Shown here piece after piece: positions 1-9,161 of a DNA stretch of 64,000 bases. The DNA is from Bacteroidia bacterium. Lineage in GTDB: Bacteria; Bacteroidota; Bacteroidia; J057. Below the pieces are notes generated by a model. The model had not been told where the DNA came from and did no database searches. It was given only the letters and a program-made list of their open reading frames with translations. The stretch is from NCBI GenBank assembly GCA_022760475.1, contig JALEFZ010000088.1, forward strand, positions 124,001 to 188,000, given 5' to 3'. Numbering within the stretch: the stretch's first letter is position 1; the number at the start of each line of letters is the position of its first letter. The position numbers and the translations under genes were made by a program.

Positions 1-661
1 ATAAAGGATTGATGGTAATTTGACCATCGCTATTTTGGCAACTAGCATCCAAAATGACCTCATTCAGTTCCATTTCGTCCAGCTCAACGGTAATGGAAAT
101 AGAATCTGCACAAGCTTGGTTGGAGATAACTTTGGCCTGGACGTCATAAGTTCCTCCTTGGTCAAAGTGGAAACTTGGGACCGTCTGGTTGGAAAAAGCC
201 ACTGTACCATTGGGAGAGGTCGCCTTCCATTCATAGGTGAGGTTGGCCTGAGGGGCTACATCTACTGAAAAATCATAAAAACCAGGGCCACAGATTTTTT
301 GGTTTGAGCTAATAGAATTGATGATGGGTTGCTCCCCAACTCTTAAGGGCCTTCCCTGGAAGTAATAATTGAGCCAGACAAAGTTGGTTCCATCATAGAA
401 TTTTAAAAGGGCAGAAGTATTGTATGTTCCAGGAGAGCTGTAGGTGTGGGTTACAGTTAATGGGCCTTGAACTCGTGGCGAGCCATCATCAAAGTCCCAT
501 GTAATGTCGAGGAAGTTTCCTACAATTTGTGAAATGGTGAAGGTCGCACTAAGGCTATCACAGCCAACTGAGTCAGTACGGGTCAGCACAGCTGATTGCT
601 GGGCATAGGAAATAGAAAAGGCTCCCAATAGGAGACCTATGAGAATGATTTGTGTTCTCAT
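1..661 (-). CDS. Secreted T9SS cargo protein with PKD domain, N-terminal part (cut by window edge)
   Basis: The frame is open on the minus strand from an ATG at 659-661 to the window edge, so about 220 N-terminal residues are visible. The protein begins with a signal peptide (MRTQIILIGLLLGAFSIS, then YAQ). A conserved segment with TRTDSVGCDSLS follows, then a PKD-like domain at about residues 45-90 (WDFDDGS ... HTYSSPGTY). The visible end carries a C-x-x-S-D-G-x-I-T-I-N-P motif like that in its three neighbours, so this is the fourth member of the tandem paralogue array. Those paralogues end in a type A sorting domain, so export by the type IX secretion system and surface attachment or release is likely. 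The C-terminus and exact role are unseen. The start is well supported because the signal peptide begins right there. Confidence 0.85.
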   Translation of the reverse strand, partial: MRTQIILIGLLLGAFSISYAQQSAVLTRTDSVGCDSLSATFTISQIVGNFLDITWDFDDGSPRVQGPLTVTHTYSSPGTYNTSALLKFYDGTNFVWLNYYFQGRPLRVGEQPIINSISSNQKICGPGFYDFSVDVAPQANLTYEWKATSPNGTVAFSNQTVPSFHFDQGGTYDVQAKVISNQACADSISITVELDEMELNEVILDASCQNSDGQITINPL

Positions 662-747
662 GATTAATGGTTGTTTTTTATGTGAAAAAAGCTTGGTGTG
701 CTATTAGAGATGAAAAGCTGTTAAAAAGCTTTGTTTAATCTCTAAAT

Positions 748-755
748 CAAAGGTA
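748..755 (-). promoter_or_regulatory. Possible Bacteroidota -7 box upstream of the first T9SS gene
   Basis: On the minus strand this reads TACCTTTG, a perfect match to the TAnnTTTG -7 consensus of the Bacteroidota housekeeping sigma factor, about 87 bases before the ATG. I see no clear TTG -33 element at the expected distance, so confidence is low. This gene lacks the ECF-like element found before its three paralogues. Confidence 0.3.
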
Positions 756-830
756 GGAAAAATGCACCAGATTTTAGATCAGCATTAGGTAATATTTTAG
801 TCTTTGGTTCAGCAGGCCATCAAAAACTTA

Positions 831-854
831 GGCGTATGATTCACATCATACGCC
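831..854 (-). terminator. Intrinsic terminator after the 899-3490 gene
   Basis: A perfect 10-bp stem (GGCGTATGAT / ATCATACGCC) with a 4-base loop is followed on the minus strand by TAAGTTTTTG. It lies about 45 bases after the stop of the T9SS gene at 899-3490. Two near copies lie behind the next two paralogues. Confidence 0.8.
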
Positions 855-898
855 CGGGATTGTAAGTAGGATAATTACCTCGCCTAATAATTCGGTAC

Positions 899-3490
899 TT
901 ATTTGTTGAGGCTAACTCGCTTGACGAATTGCCCTTTATTTGTTTTCACACGTACCAGGTAAACGCCTTGTTCCTTGCCTGAGAGATCAATGATTTGCTT
1001 ATCAGTCTGAAGGATTTGCCTTCCAGTTAGGTCATAAACAGAGATTGCCTCAATATTGGAATCTATGCTACTGATATTGAATATTCCCTTGCTTGGATTG
1101 GGGTATATTAAAATTCCATCAGGGGCAGGATCTGCTATAGAGGTAGGATCTGCTATGGTATTTACAACAGTATTGGTAATGATAGGAGCATTGAAATCAA
1201 AGAAAATGGCAGCGGTATTTTTGATTTCAGTCTCAGGTGTCAATACCCCTTCATGCCTCACTGCAAAGATGAAATGCCCCTGGCTACCTTCAGGATCTGA
1301 GGTAGAGTCGGGCAGGTTGATATTGTCAAACCTGACTTCCATGATGTTGTCTTTCATGTTCAATTTGTAGGGATGACTTGCAGCCACCGGCTTGACGGTT
1401 TGGTAACGAAGGTTTGCATCCAGGGTGTCGCGAAGTACAACAAATTCTGCCGGGAAGTTTCCTGTGTTTTGGAATCGGATGGTATATTCCATGATGTTTT
1501 CTTCAGGCTTGATATAGCCCTCAGATCCTTCTCCTATGGGATCTACCTGCTTGTCATTAGGGTCATAAGAACCACGGACGAATCTTGTTCTAGCCTTAAT
1601 GTTATTTGCAGGGTTAACATCATTTGTTATTGGGCCTATCTCTGCAGAGTAATTGATCAGGGTATTCAGTGGGACGGTGCTGTCTATTTCTCCAAAGACC
1701 TGAAAGTATGCTATTTGGCCTGGAAGCAGGTTGCTGACATTCCAAATTGCCGTGCGGGTATTTGGGTCATAGTTTACCGCAGTAGGATTTGAGCTTAGGT
1801 AGGTTACCAAGGGATCATGGGTAAACTCTACAATTCCATTCATAGGAACGGTTCCTAAATTACTAGCATGAATGGTATATCTGTGGGAGAAGCCGGGACG
1901 GATAATGGTGTTGTTAACCGTAACAGCAAGGTCAATGATCATGCTATCTGGTTGCAGGGCAAAGTCCAGTCCCGATACATCGGAAAGGTTGATGGTTTGG
2001 GTGTAAGATCCCGAAGAAGGACATGCCGATGAAAAACTGGGGAAAGATGCAGCAGAAATGGTGATGTCATAAGTTCCTGATGGTACCGAGAAGCCATAAT
2101 TTCCATTGTTGTCCAGTGAGGTCGTTTGACTCCCTCCGTCTAACAAAACTGTTCCTCCGCTTAGGTAGAAATCATTGCCATCAAGGATACAGTTTCCATT
2201 TTCATCATAGAATACCCTTCCTGAAAGCATGTAGGTACAGCTATCTTCTACCTCTACAAAGGCAACTTCGCGGTCTGCGCATCCAGTGGCGTCTGTAACC
2301 ACTACCGAATAACCTCCCTGAGGAATGTTTGAGTTCAAACTGGTGGTAACCCCATTTGACCAAGAGTATGCAAAGGGAGGATTAGATCCTGTGGCAAATA
2401 CTTCCAGGCTTCCTCCATTTCCAGAACAGTCTGCATCGGTAGAAGCGAAATTGACATTCAGGACATCAGAATCAATTTCGATTGTTTCAGTGAATGAACA
2501 ACTGTTGTCAGAGATGGTAACAGTGTAAATTCCCCTAGGCAAACCAGTTCTGTCTTCGGTAGTTGCGCCATCGTTCCAAAGGAAGTTCACTGGACCATTG
2601 CTGGCATTAATAGTAATGTCAACTTCTCCTGTTGAGTCCTGGTCGCACACGATATTGGTGGTGGAGATTCTGTAGTCGATTGAACTGTCTAGTTCGACAG
2701 TAAGGGTATCGTAAAACGAGCATCCAAAAAGATAACCATAAGAAACCTCGGCCAAGTAGTCTCCTGCTGGCAGGTTATTGACTACCTTACCTGAGTCTCC
2801 GGTAGACCAGACAATTGGTCCCTGAAGGGCAGTTCCATTAGATAGGGTAGGGTTAAGGGTAATTGAGCCATCACTTCCACCACAACTGGCATCCATAATC
2901 ACTGGGTTCAGGTTTAAGGTATTCAGTAAAGTGAATGAAAAAGTTTCTATATATGGGCATGCTGGATCAAAATACGTTCGGTATTCCATGGTATAGGTTC
3001 CTTCCTGACTCAGGTTAAAGTTTGATTGCTGGGTATTAGAGGTGGAAGAAGTCCCATCAGGAAATGTCAGGTTCCACTCATGGAGTGCCGCCGAGGTATC
3101 TACCAAAGATTCGAAGGTATAGATACCGGGGCTACAGGCTCGGTTGCCAGCAATTCCTACACGAAAGACACGGGGAGGGCCTATCCTTACTTCTCCTGGA
3201 TAAATCCATCGATTCTGTGGTGTTCCTCCTGCAAAACTGACTTGTACGAAGGGGAAATATTGTCCATTTGTGGCATAAGTATGCGTTGGGTTTTGCAGAG
3301 TGCTGGTATTCCCATCTCCAAAATTCCAGAGATAGGACGTAGGAGTTCCCGAGGTCGCAGTTACACCAAAGTTGATGGTAAGTGGGCTACAGCCGATGGA
3401 GTCGCTCCATGTGACGACTGCATTGTTTTGGGCAGATATGAAGGATATGGCACCGACAATCCAGCCCATGAAAAGGAATAGTTTTTTCAT
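899..3490 (-). CDS. Secreted multidomain T9SS cargo protein (PKD, SprB-like, type A sorting domain)
   Basis: 863 residues. A signal peptide (about 1-20, ending SAQ) is followed by a PKD domain at about 30-105 (YLWNFGDGNTST ... HTYATNGQYFP). Two or three SprB-like repeats follow at about 190-410 (VDITINASNGPVNFLWNDG, SYSVVVTDATGCADR). Next are a short carboxypeptidase-regulatory-like segment (GRVFYDENGNC), a DUF11/CARDB-like beta domain, and a conserved block around SYDPNDKQV and MEYTIRFQNTG. The last 75 or so residues are a type A T9SS sorting domain (LIYPNPSKGIF ... VYDLTGRQI ... GVYLVRVKT). Such proteins cross the outer membrane by T9SS and are cleaved and anchored or released. No catalytic domain is visible, so adhesion or a structural surface role is most likely. 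It is a tandem paralogue of the two genes upstream and the partial gene downstream, and is probably transcribed alone, with its own promoter-like element and terminator. Confidence 0.9.
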   Translation of the reverse strand: MKKLFLFMGWIVGAISFISAQNNAVVTWSDSIGCSPLTINFGVTATSGTPTSYLWNFGDGNTSTLQNPTHTYATNGQYFPFVQVSFAGGTPQNRWIYPGEVRIGPPRVFRVGIAGNRACSPGIYTFESLVDTSAALHEWNLTFPDGTSSTSNTQQSNFNLSQEGTYTMEYRTYFDPACPYIETFSFTLLNTLNLNPVIMDASCGGSDGSITLNPTLSNGTALQGPIVWSTGDSGKVVNNLPAGDYLAEVSYGYLFGCSFYDTLTVELDSSIDYRISTTNIVCDQDSTGEVDITINASNGPVNFLWNDGATTEDRTGLPRGIYTVTISDNSCSFTETIEIDSDVLNVNFASTDADCSGNGGSLEVFATGSNPPFAYSWSNGVTTSLNSNIPQGGYSVVVTDATGCADREVAFVEVEDSCTYMLSGRVFYDENGNCILDGNDFYLSGGTVLLDGGSQTTSLDNNGNYGFSVPSGTYDITISAASFPSFSSACPSSGSYTQTINLSDVSGLDFALQPDSMIIDLAVTVNNTIIRPGFSHRYTIHASNLGTVPMNGIVEFTHDPLVTYLSSNPTAVNYDPNTRTAIWNVSNLLPGQIAYFQVFGEIDSTVPLNTLINYSAEIGPITNDVNPANNIKARTRFVRGSYDPNDKQVDPIGEGSEGYIKPEENIMEYTIRFQNTGNFPAEFVVLRDTLDANLRYQTVKPVAASHPYKLNMKDNIMEVRFDNINLPDSTSDPEGSQGHFIFAVRHEGVLTPETEIKNTAAIFFDFNAPIITNTVVNTIADPTSIADPAPDGILIYPNPSKGIFNISSIDSNIEAISVYDLTGRQILQTDKQIIDLSGKEQGVYLVRVKTNKGQFVKRVSLNK

Positions 3491-3545
3491 GAGAATGTTA
3501 AATATGGTTGAGTAAAGTTTTCTAGTTCAAGGCCTTGTAACTACC

Positions 3546-3573
3546 TACACGTTTCCTTTTTTAGAATGGTTGG
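3546..3573 (-). promoter_or_regulatory. ECF-sigma-like promoter of the 899-3490 gene
   Basis: On the minus strand the sequence is CCAACC-N16-CGTGTA, 55 bases before the ATG. The same two blocks with exactly 16 bases between them occur before the next two paralogues, while the spacer sequences differ. An AAC-type -35 and CGT-type -10 at this spacing is the usual layout of ECF sigma promoters. Confidence 0.55.
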
Positions 3574-3614
3574 GTTGATTAAAAATTATTTAATGAGAAA
3601 ATTCCAAAAATAAA

Positions 3615-3638
3615 GGCGTGCAATTCACATCGCACGCC
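3615..3638 (-). terminator. Intrinsic terminator after the 3678-6290 gene
   Basis: A 10-bp stem with a 4-base loop. The only mismatch on the plus strand becomes a G-U wobble in the minus-strand transcript, which shows that the minus transcript is the one under selection. TTTATTTTTGG follows the stem. The flanking bases 3639-3671 are almost identical to those after the next paralogue. Confidence 0.85.
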
Positions 3639-3677
3639 AAAGGATATACCACTCCTTAAAACTAGTTCTTAAAATGC

Positions 3678-6290
3678 TTATTTATTTAAGCTGATTCTTT
3701 TCACAACGATTCCTCTATTAGTCTGAATCTGGACCAGATAGATTCCTTCTTTTTCCTGGCTTAGGTCTATCGACTGTTCATTAGTATGGAGAACTTCTCG
3801 CCCTGTGATATCAAAGACACGAATTAGCTGAATGTTGGCATCAAGTCCATTGACCTGGAATAGTCCATGAGTTGGGTTGGGATAAATAAGGATGCCGTCT
3901 TTAGCAGGTTCTAGGATAGAAGAAGGTTCTGCAATGGTGCTCAATACGGTATTGGTGAATATGGGCTTGTTGAAGTCAAAGTAAATGGCCGCCTGATTGC
4001 TAATCTCCGTCAAGGGAGCCAATACCCCATCATGCCTGATGACAAAGGTGAAGAAGCCTTGGCTTCCTTCTGGGTCTGAGATGGAATCAGGAAGATTGAT
4101 GTTATCAAAACGAACTTCAAGTTCATCACCTTTTAATCTCATTTTGTAGGGGTGGCTTGCAGCCACGGGCTTGATGGATTCTAAATCCAAATCTGAATCA
4201 AGGGTATCTCGAAGCACAACAAACTCCGCTGGGAATGTACCGGTATTCTGGAATCGAATGGTATATTCCATGATGTTTTCTGTAGGTTCAATGAAGCCTT
4301 CAGGCCCTTCACCTGCCGGAAATACCTGCTTGTCATTAGGGTCAAATGATCCTACAACGGTACTTGGGTGATTATAGAAATTGTTGGATTGGTCATTGTC
4401 ATTGGTAACTGGACCTACATCCGCAATAATGTTAATCGAAGTTCCCAGAGGAGTGGTGGCAGACACTTGACCTACTACGGTAAACTTGATCATTCTGGAG
4501 GGCAGAAGGTTGCTAAAGTCAAAAATGGCGGTTCGGGTCTGGGGATCATAATTTACTGGGGCAGGTGTGGCATTTTGGTATGATACCTGACTATCATGAG
4601 TAAATGTCAGCAGTCCACTCATGGGAACAGTGCCTAAATTTTGAACAAAAATCTGATAGCTATGGTTGAATCCGGGTCTAATAGCATTTGTATAAATAGA
4701 GGTAGCCAGGTCAATGATGTTGGTATCCGGTGTAAGGGCAAAATCAAGGTTTCCGATGTCTGATAAAGTAACTGTGGGATTAAATGAACCATTGGCAGGA
4801 CAGGAAATACTGAATGCTGGGAAAGAACGGCCTATGGAAGGTGCCACGGTATGGCTTCCTGGAGGTACAGAAAAGCTGTAAGAACCTGTAGGGTCCAGTT
4901 GGACATACTCGGCTCCATTATTCAACTTTATCCAACCTTCCGTGATATAAAAGTCATTGCCATCCAGGATACAGTTGCCATTTTCATCATAAAATACCTT
5001 ACCTGAAATCGTATATGCGCAGGTATCTGCCGGTTCCACAAAGGCTACTTCTCGGTCGGCACATCCTGTGGCATCAGTTACAACTACTGAGTAACCTCCC
5101 GCTGTAATATTCGGATTGATAGCTGTTGTAACCCCATTTGACCATGAAAAGGAATATGGGCTTTGACCGCCGCTGACAAAAGCTTCTAGGGAACCACCAT
5201 TACCTGAACAGTCAGAATCCAGGGCTGTGAAGGTGACCGAAAGGCTATCAGCTTCAATTTCAATATCTTCAGTCCTCGTACAACTGTTATCAGTCATGGT
5301 AACTGTGTAGGTGCCAGCTGGGATATTGCTTAGGTCTTCACTAACATCACCTGTGTTCCAAAGGAAGCTGACAGGGCCATTGCTGGCATTGATGGTGATA
5401 TCAATTGCGCCTACCGAATCTAGTTCACAGGGTACATTCGTAGTAGAGATGCTATAATCGAGGGTTCCTATTTCGTCTACATAGAAGGTATCAATGGCAG
5501 TACATCCACCTTGAAATCCCCATATCACCTCAGCTGAATATGCTCCCATGGCAAGGTTGCTGATGCTTGTTCCAGTCATTCCATTTGACCAATTGACATT
5601 TACCGAGGGATTGGTTCCGTTGATGCTGGGCATTAGCGAAATGGCCCCGTCGCTGCTCCCACAATTTGCATCGGTAATCATAGGGTTGAATGCCAAGGTA
5701 TCCACCGTAATTATTCGGCTGTAGGATCCCGCGCAATTTGGATCAAAAAATGCCCTTGCTTCAATGGTGTAGGTTCCAACTTGGTCTAAGTCAAAACTTG
5801 ACATAAACTGGGTGGAACTGGTCGTAGATCCATTTGGGAAAGTAACAATCCATTCATAATCAAGGTAAGGGATCAATAAGGAATCTACATCCATGATGAA
5901 ATCATAATCACCAGTACCACATATGGTGTTAAAAGTATTGCCAAATGTGAAGTTAAAGTCCCTAACCCGTGGTGTCCCAACAAACATGGGTTGGGAGTTA
6001 TTGAATGTAAAGATCTGGGAGGTGCCAGTAGCAAAACTTACCGTTACCCATGGGAAATAAATTCCTGTACTACTGTAGGTATGGGTAGGGTTTTGAAGCG
6101 TACTTGTATTCCCATCTCCAAAATTCCAATCAAAAGATGTAGCTGTTCCTGATGTAACGACGACATCGAAATCAACAGTTAAGGAGGTACAGTCTGAAGA
6201 GTCAGATCTGGTAATAGCCGCTGTGTTTTGGGAAAGTCCCCATCCTATCAGGCAAAAGAATAGGCAGAAAAGTAGAATTTGTGTTTTCAT
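3678..6290 (-). CDS. Secreted multidomain T9SS cargo protein, paralogue 2
   Basis: 870 residues from the ATG at 6288-6290. An in-frame extension reaches 6428 but would run back through the terminator hairpin of the upstream gene and the promoter-like element at 6351-6378. The internal ATG also begins a proper signal peptide (MKTQILLFCLFFCLIGWGLS). Domain order matches its neighbours: PKD (FDWNFGDGNTST), SprB-like repeats, FYDENGNC segment, CARDB/DUF11-like beta domain, the DPNDKQVFPAGEGPEGF block, and a type A T9SS sorting domain (LIYPNPTHGLF ... VFDITGREV ... GIYLVQIQT). The C-terminal half is visibly closer to the paralogues than the N-terminal third. The likely role is a surface-exposed or released structural or adhesive protein. 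No enzymatic domain is seen. Confidence 0.9.
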   Translation of the reverse strand: MKTQILLFCLFFCLIGWGLSQNTAAITRSDSSDCTSLTVDFDVVVTSGTATSFDWNFGDGNTSTLQNPTHTYSSTGIYFPWVTVSFATGTSQIFTFNNSQPMFVGTPRVRDFNFTFGNTFNTICGTGDYDFIMDVDSLLIPYLDYEWIVTFPNGSTTSSTQFMSSFDLDQVGTYTIEARAFFDPNCAGSYSRIITVDTLAFNPMITDANCGSSDGAISLMPSINGTNPSVNVNWSNGMTGTSISNLAMGAYSAEVIWGFQGGCTAIDTFYVDEIGTLDYSISTTNVPCELDSVGAIDITINASNGPVSFLWNTGDVSEDLSNIPAGTYTVTMTDNSCTRTEDIEIEADSLSVTFTALDSDCSGNGGSLEAFVSGGQSPYSFSWSNGVTTAINPNITAGGYSVVVTDATGCADREVAFVEPADTCAYTISGKVFYDENGNCILDGNDFYITEGWIKLNNGAEYVQLDPTGSYSFSVPPGSHTVAPSIGRSFPAFSISCPANGSFNPTVTLSDIGNLDFALTPDTNIIDLATSIYTNAIRPGFNHSYQIFVQNLGTVPMSGLLTFTHDSQVSYQNATPAPVNYDPQTRTAIFDFSNLLPSRMIKFTVVGQVSATTPLGTSINIIADVGPVTNDNDQSNNFYNHPSTVVGSFDPNDKQVFPAGEGPEGFIEPTENIMEYTIRFQNTGTFPAEFVVLRDTLDSDLDLESIKPVAASHPYKMRLKGDELEVRFDNINLPDSISDPEGSQGFFTFVIRHDGVLAPLTEISNQAAIYFDFNKPIFTNTVLSTIAEPSSILEPAKDGILIYPNPTHGLFQVNGLDANIQLIRVFDITGREVLHTNEQSIDLSQEKEGIYLVQIQTNRGIVVKRISLNK

Positions 6291-6350
6291 TAAATTCAAA
6301 TTAATAGGTGTTGGTAAAAGAAATTGTTGGTTGTGCCATATGTACCAACA

Positions 6351-6378
6351 TACACGTCTTGTTTTTTTGAAAGGTTGG
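6351..6378 (-). promoter_or_regulatory. ECF-sigma-like promoter of the 3678-6290 gene
   Basis: Minus strand CCAACC-N16-CGTGTA, 60 bases upstream of the ATG at 6290. It is the second of three copies of this element with identical spacing, after the terminator of the upstream paralogue. Confidence 0.55.
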
Positions 6379-6407
6379 GGAGGTAGGGAAGTTATTTCAA
6401 AAAAATA

Positions 6408-6431
6408 GGCGTGCGATTCGCATCGCACGCC
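6408..6431 (-). terminator. Intrinsic terminator after the 6471-9056 gene
   Basis: A perfect 10-bp stem (GGCGTGCGAT / ATCGCACGCC, loop of 4) is followed on the minus strand by TATTTTTTTG. It is a near copy of the hairpin at 3615-3638, including the flank up to the stop codon region. Confidence 0.9.
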
Positions 6432-6470
6432 AAAGGATATACCACTCCTTAAAACTAGTTTTTGTTAATC

Positions 6471-9056
6471 TTATTTTCTCAGACTGATTCTTTTAACGCT
6501 TAGGCCTTTGTTGCTTTGAATTTGAACAAGGTATACGCCTTCTTTCTCTCCGGAAAGGTCAATCAGTTGCTGATCAGTTCTCAAAACTTCTCTACCAGTA
6601 ATGTCGAATACGCGAACCTGCTCGATATCTACATTCAGGCCATTTACCTGGAATAGACCACGGGTAGGGTTAGGGTAAAGAAGGATTCCGTCTTTGGCAG
6701 GATCTACAACAGATGAAGGTTCTGCGATGGTATTGACAACTGTATTTGTGTAAATCGGCTTGTTGAAGTCGAAGTAGATGGCCGCCTGATTGGATATCTC
6801 CGTAAGTGGAGCAAGTACTCCGTCGTGGCGGATCACAAACTTGAAGTATCCCTGGCTTCCAGCTGGATCTGAAGCTGAGTCAGGCAGGTTGATGTTGTCA
6901 AAACGAACCTCCATGGCATTTCCTTTCATGGTCAGTTTGTATGGGTGGCTGGCAGCTACAGGCTTTAGAGAGGCAAGTGCCAGGTTGGCATCAAGCGTAT
7001 CTCGTAGCACTACGAATTCAGCTGGGAAGTTACCCGTATTCTGGAACCTGATGGTGTACTCCATGATGTCATCAGTAGGCTCAATAAATCCTTCTGGGCC
7101 TTCACCTTCTGGAATTACCTGCTTATCATTCGGGTCGAATGAACCTACTACCAGGCGAACCTGCTGAGTAGAGTTGTTCACTGGGTCTACATCATTGGTG
7201 ATGGGGCCTACTTCTGCAAGGCTGGTAATGGCCGTGCCCAACTGAGTGCTTGGAGGAACATATCCTGTGATTTCGTATCTCTCCCATCTGCCAGGTAGCA
7301 GGTTGTTGAAGCTCCAGATTGCAGTTCTGGTGGCAGGGTCGTAGTTGACTGCCGAAGGGGAAGAACTTTGGTAGGTAACTGCCTGGTCATGGGTAAAGCT
7401 AACCAGACCACTCATTGGTGTTGCACCGAAGTTGTAGGCAACCACATAGTATCTGTGGTTGAATCCAGGTCTTATTGGCCCAATGGTCATATACACAGCC
7501 AGGTCGATCAGATTGGTATCTGGCGTCATAGCGAAGTCAAGGCCATTAACATCAGAGAAAGTAACGGTTGTATTGTGAGAACCTCCTGCTGGACAAGCGG
7601 GTGAGAAGTATGGGAATGAAAAGCTGGAAGGCTCAATGTCGTAGGTACCAGAAGGAACTGTGAAAGTATACGTACCGGATGAGTCTAGGCTGGTGTACTG
7701 GGCACCGTTGTCAAGGATCATTAGGCCACTGGTGATATAGAAATCATTTCCATCCATGATGCAGTTGCCATTTTCATCATAAAATACCTTACCTGAAACT
7801 GTATAGAAACAAGAGTCAGCAGGCTCTACAAAAGCAACTTCTCTGTCCGCACAACCTGTTGCATCCGTAACGACTACAGAGTATCCTCCTGCTGCGATAT
7901 TGGGGTTGATGCTGGTAGTTACGCCATTAGACCAAGAGTATGTATAAGGAGATTGACCTCCTGTAACGAATACTTCAAGGGAACCTCCATTACCTGCACA
8001 GTCAGAGTCGGTAGAAGTGAAAGTAACATCAAGGCTATCTCCGTCAATTACGATGGTTTCGGAGAAGCTACAGCTGTTGTCAGAGATCGTAACTGTATAA
8101 GTTCCTCCAGGGAGGTTTGTCAAGTCTTCGGTAGTTGCTCCATTGCTCCAAAGGAAGTTTACAGGGCCATCACTTGAGTTGATGGTGATGTCAATTTCTC
8201 CAGTAGAATCTTGCTCACAAGCTACATTCACTGAACTGATGCTATAATCCAGTGTACCTGAAACTCCAACCGTGAAGCTATCTCTGGCTACACACTGGAA
8301 GTTAGGGCCGTATAGAAATTCTCCAACGTAGGTTCCAGGTGCAAGGTTGTTGATGACATTTCCTGAATCACCGGTAGACCAAAAAACAAAACCCTGGAAG
8401 ACTCCTCCACTAGGACTGACAGAAATTGATCCATTGTTGGCACCACAGCTTGCGTCAGTAATGACAGCGTTAAAGTTTACGGTATCCACAGTGAAAGTCT
8501 GATCCATTGAATCAGGACAGGCAGGATCAATCCAGGTTCTATAACGTAGGGTATATGTTCCCGAAAGATTCATGTTGAAATTAGGAAACAGAGCCGTTGA
8601 GTTCTGAGAAGTTCCATCGGGATAGAACATGGTCCAGTTATAGGTAGCAACTCCGCGTGAAGCAGAGTCCGTAAAGGCGCGGAACTCGTAGTTGTCAGGT
8701 CCACAGATCGTCCCAAATGACTGGATTGACCAGATATCTGGAGGCCCAACAAAAGTTGGTCCACTTCCAAAGAAGAATGATTGAGGCCCTCCTGTGGTGA
8801 AGGTTACCACAACATATGGGTAATAAGTTCCATTCGCGGTGTAGGTGTGGGTTGGGTTAGCCATTGTACTGGTATTTCCATCCCCAAAGATCCAGTTGTA
8901 GGATACTGGAGTTCCCGACATGGGTACAAATGCAAAGCTCGAAGTCAAGCTGTTACAGCCAACTGAGTCTGTACGGGTTGGGAAGCCATTGTTTTGGGCG
9001 AAGCCAATGCTCAGTAACCCAAATAACATGGATATGAGTAGAATTGATTTTTTCAT
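6471..9056 (-). CDS. Secreted multidomain T9SS cargo protein, paralogue 3
   Basis: 861 residues. The signal peptide (MKKSILLISMLFGLLSIGFA, then Q) starts at the chosen ATG. Next come a PKD domain (YNWIFGDGNTST ... HTYTANGTYYP), SprB-like repeats (about 190-400, including VDITINSSDGPVNFLWSNG-like text), the FYDENGNC segment, and the CARDB-like beta domain. A DPNDKQVIPEGEGPEGF block and a type A sorting domain (LLYPNPTRGLF ... VFDITGREV ... GVYLVQIQS) close the protein. Architecture and length match the two downstream genes, so this array arose by tandem duplication. Export by T9SS is inferred from the C-terminal domain. The ligand or partner is unknown. It has its own promoter-like element and terminator. 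Confidence 0.9.
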   Translation of the reverse strand: MKKSILLISMLFGLLSIGFAQNNGFPTRTDSVGCNSLTSSFAFVPMSGTPVSYNWIFGDGNTSTMANPTHTYTANGTYYPYVVVTFTTGGPQSFFFGSGPTFVGPPDIWSIQSFGTICGPDNYEFRAFTDSASRGVATYNWTMFYPDGTSQNSTALFPNFNMNLSGTYTLRYRTWIDPACPDSMDQTFTVDTVNFNAVITDASCGANNGSISVSPSGGVFQGFVFWSTGDSGNVINNLAPGTYVGEFLYGPNFQCVARDSFTVGVSGTLDYSISSVNVACEQDSTGEIDITINSSDGPVNFLWSNGATTEDLTNLPGGTYTVTISDNSCSFSETIVIDGDSLDVTFTSTDSDCAGNGGSLEVFVTGGQSPYTYSWSNGVTTSINPNIAAGGYSVVVTDATGCADREVAFVEPADSCFYTVSGKVFYDENGNCIMDGNDFYITSGLMILDNGAQYTSLDSSGTYTFTVPSGTYDIEPSSFSFPYFSPACPAGGSHNTTVTFSDVNGLDFAMTPDTNLIDLAVYMTIGPIRPGFNHRYYVVAYNFGATPMSGLVSFTHDQAVTYQSSSPSAVNYDPATRTAIWSFNNLLPGRWERYEITGYVPPSTQLGTAITSLAEVGPITNDVDPVNNSTQQVRLVVGSFDPNDKQVIPEGEGPEGFIEPTDDIMEYTIRFQNTGNFPAEFVVLRDTLDANLALASLKPVAASHPYKLTMKGNAMEVRFDNINLPDSASDPAGSQGYFKFVIRHDGVLAPLTEISNQAAIYFDFNKPIYTNTVVNTIAEPSSVVDPAKDGILLYPNPTRGLFQVNGLNVDIEQVRVFDITGREVLRTDQQLIDLSGEKEGVYLVQIQSNKGLSVKRISLRK

Positions 9057-9115
9057 AAAAATCCGGTTGAAGGTTTAGAATGTAATTGTAAAGGATGTAA
9101 CATCTTCCAACAAGC

Positions 9116-9143
9116 TACACGTGCAGCTTGTCGGAGTGGTTGG
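9116..9143 (-). promoter_or_regulatory. ECF-sigma-like promoter of the 6471-9056 gene
   Basis: Minus strand CCAACC-N16-CGTGTA, 59 bases before the ATG at 9056. Its -10 side lies inside a 22-base inverted repeat (9110-9131, one mismatch). The repeat could be an operator or a weak terminator for rmuC upstream, though no T-run follows it. Confidence 0.5.
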
Positions 9144-9161
9144 GTAAGAATGAAAAAAAAG

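Noticed and set aside
6291-6428. N-terminal extension of the 3678-6290 protein
   Set aside because: It would cover the terminator of the upstream paralogue and the promoter-like element, and would bury the signal peptide.
831-6431. The three similar hairpins as CRISPR or IS inverted repeats
   Set aside because: They lie singly behind each paralogue at the same place, with T-runs on one strand, as terminators would.
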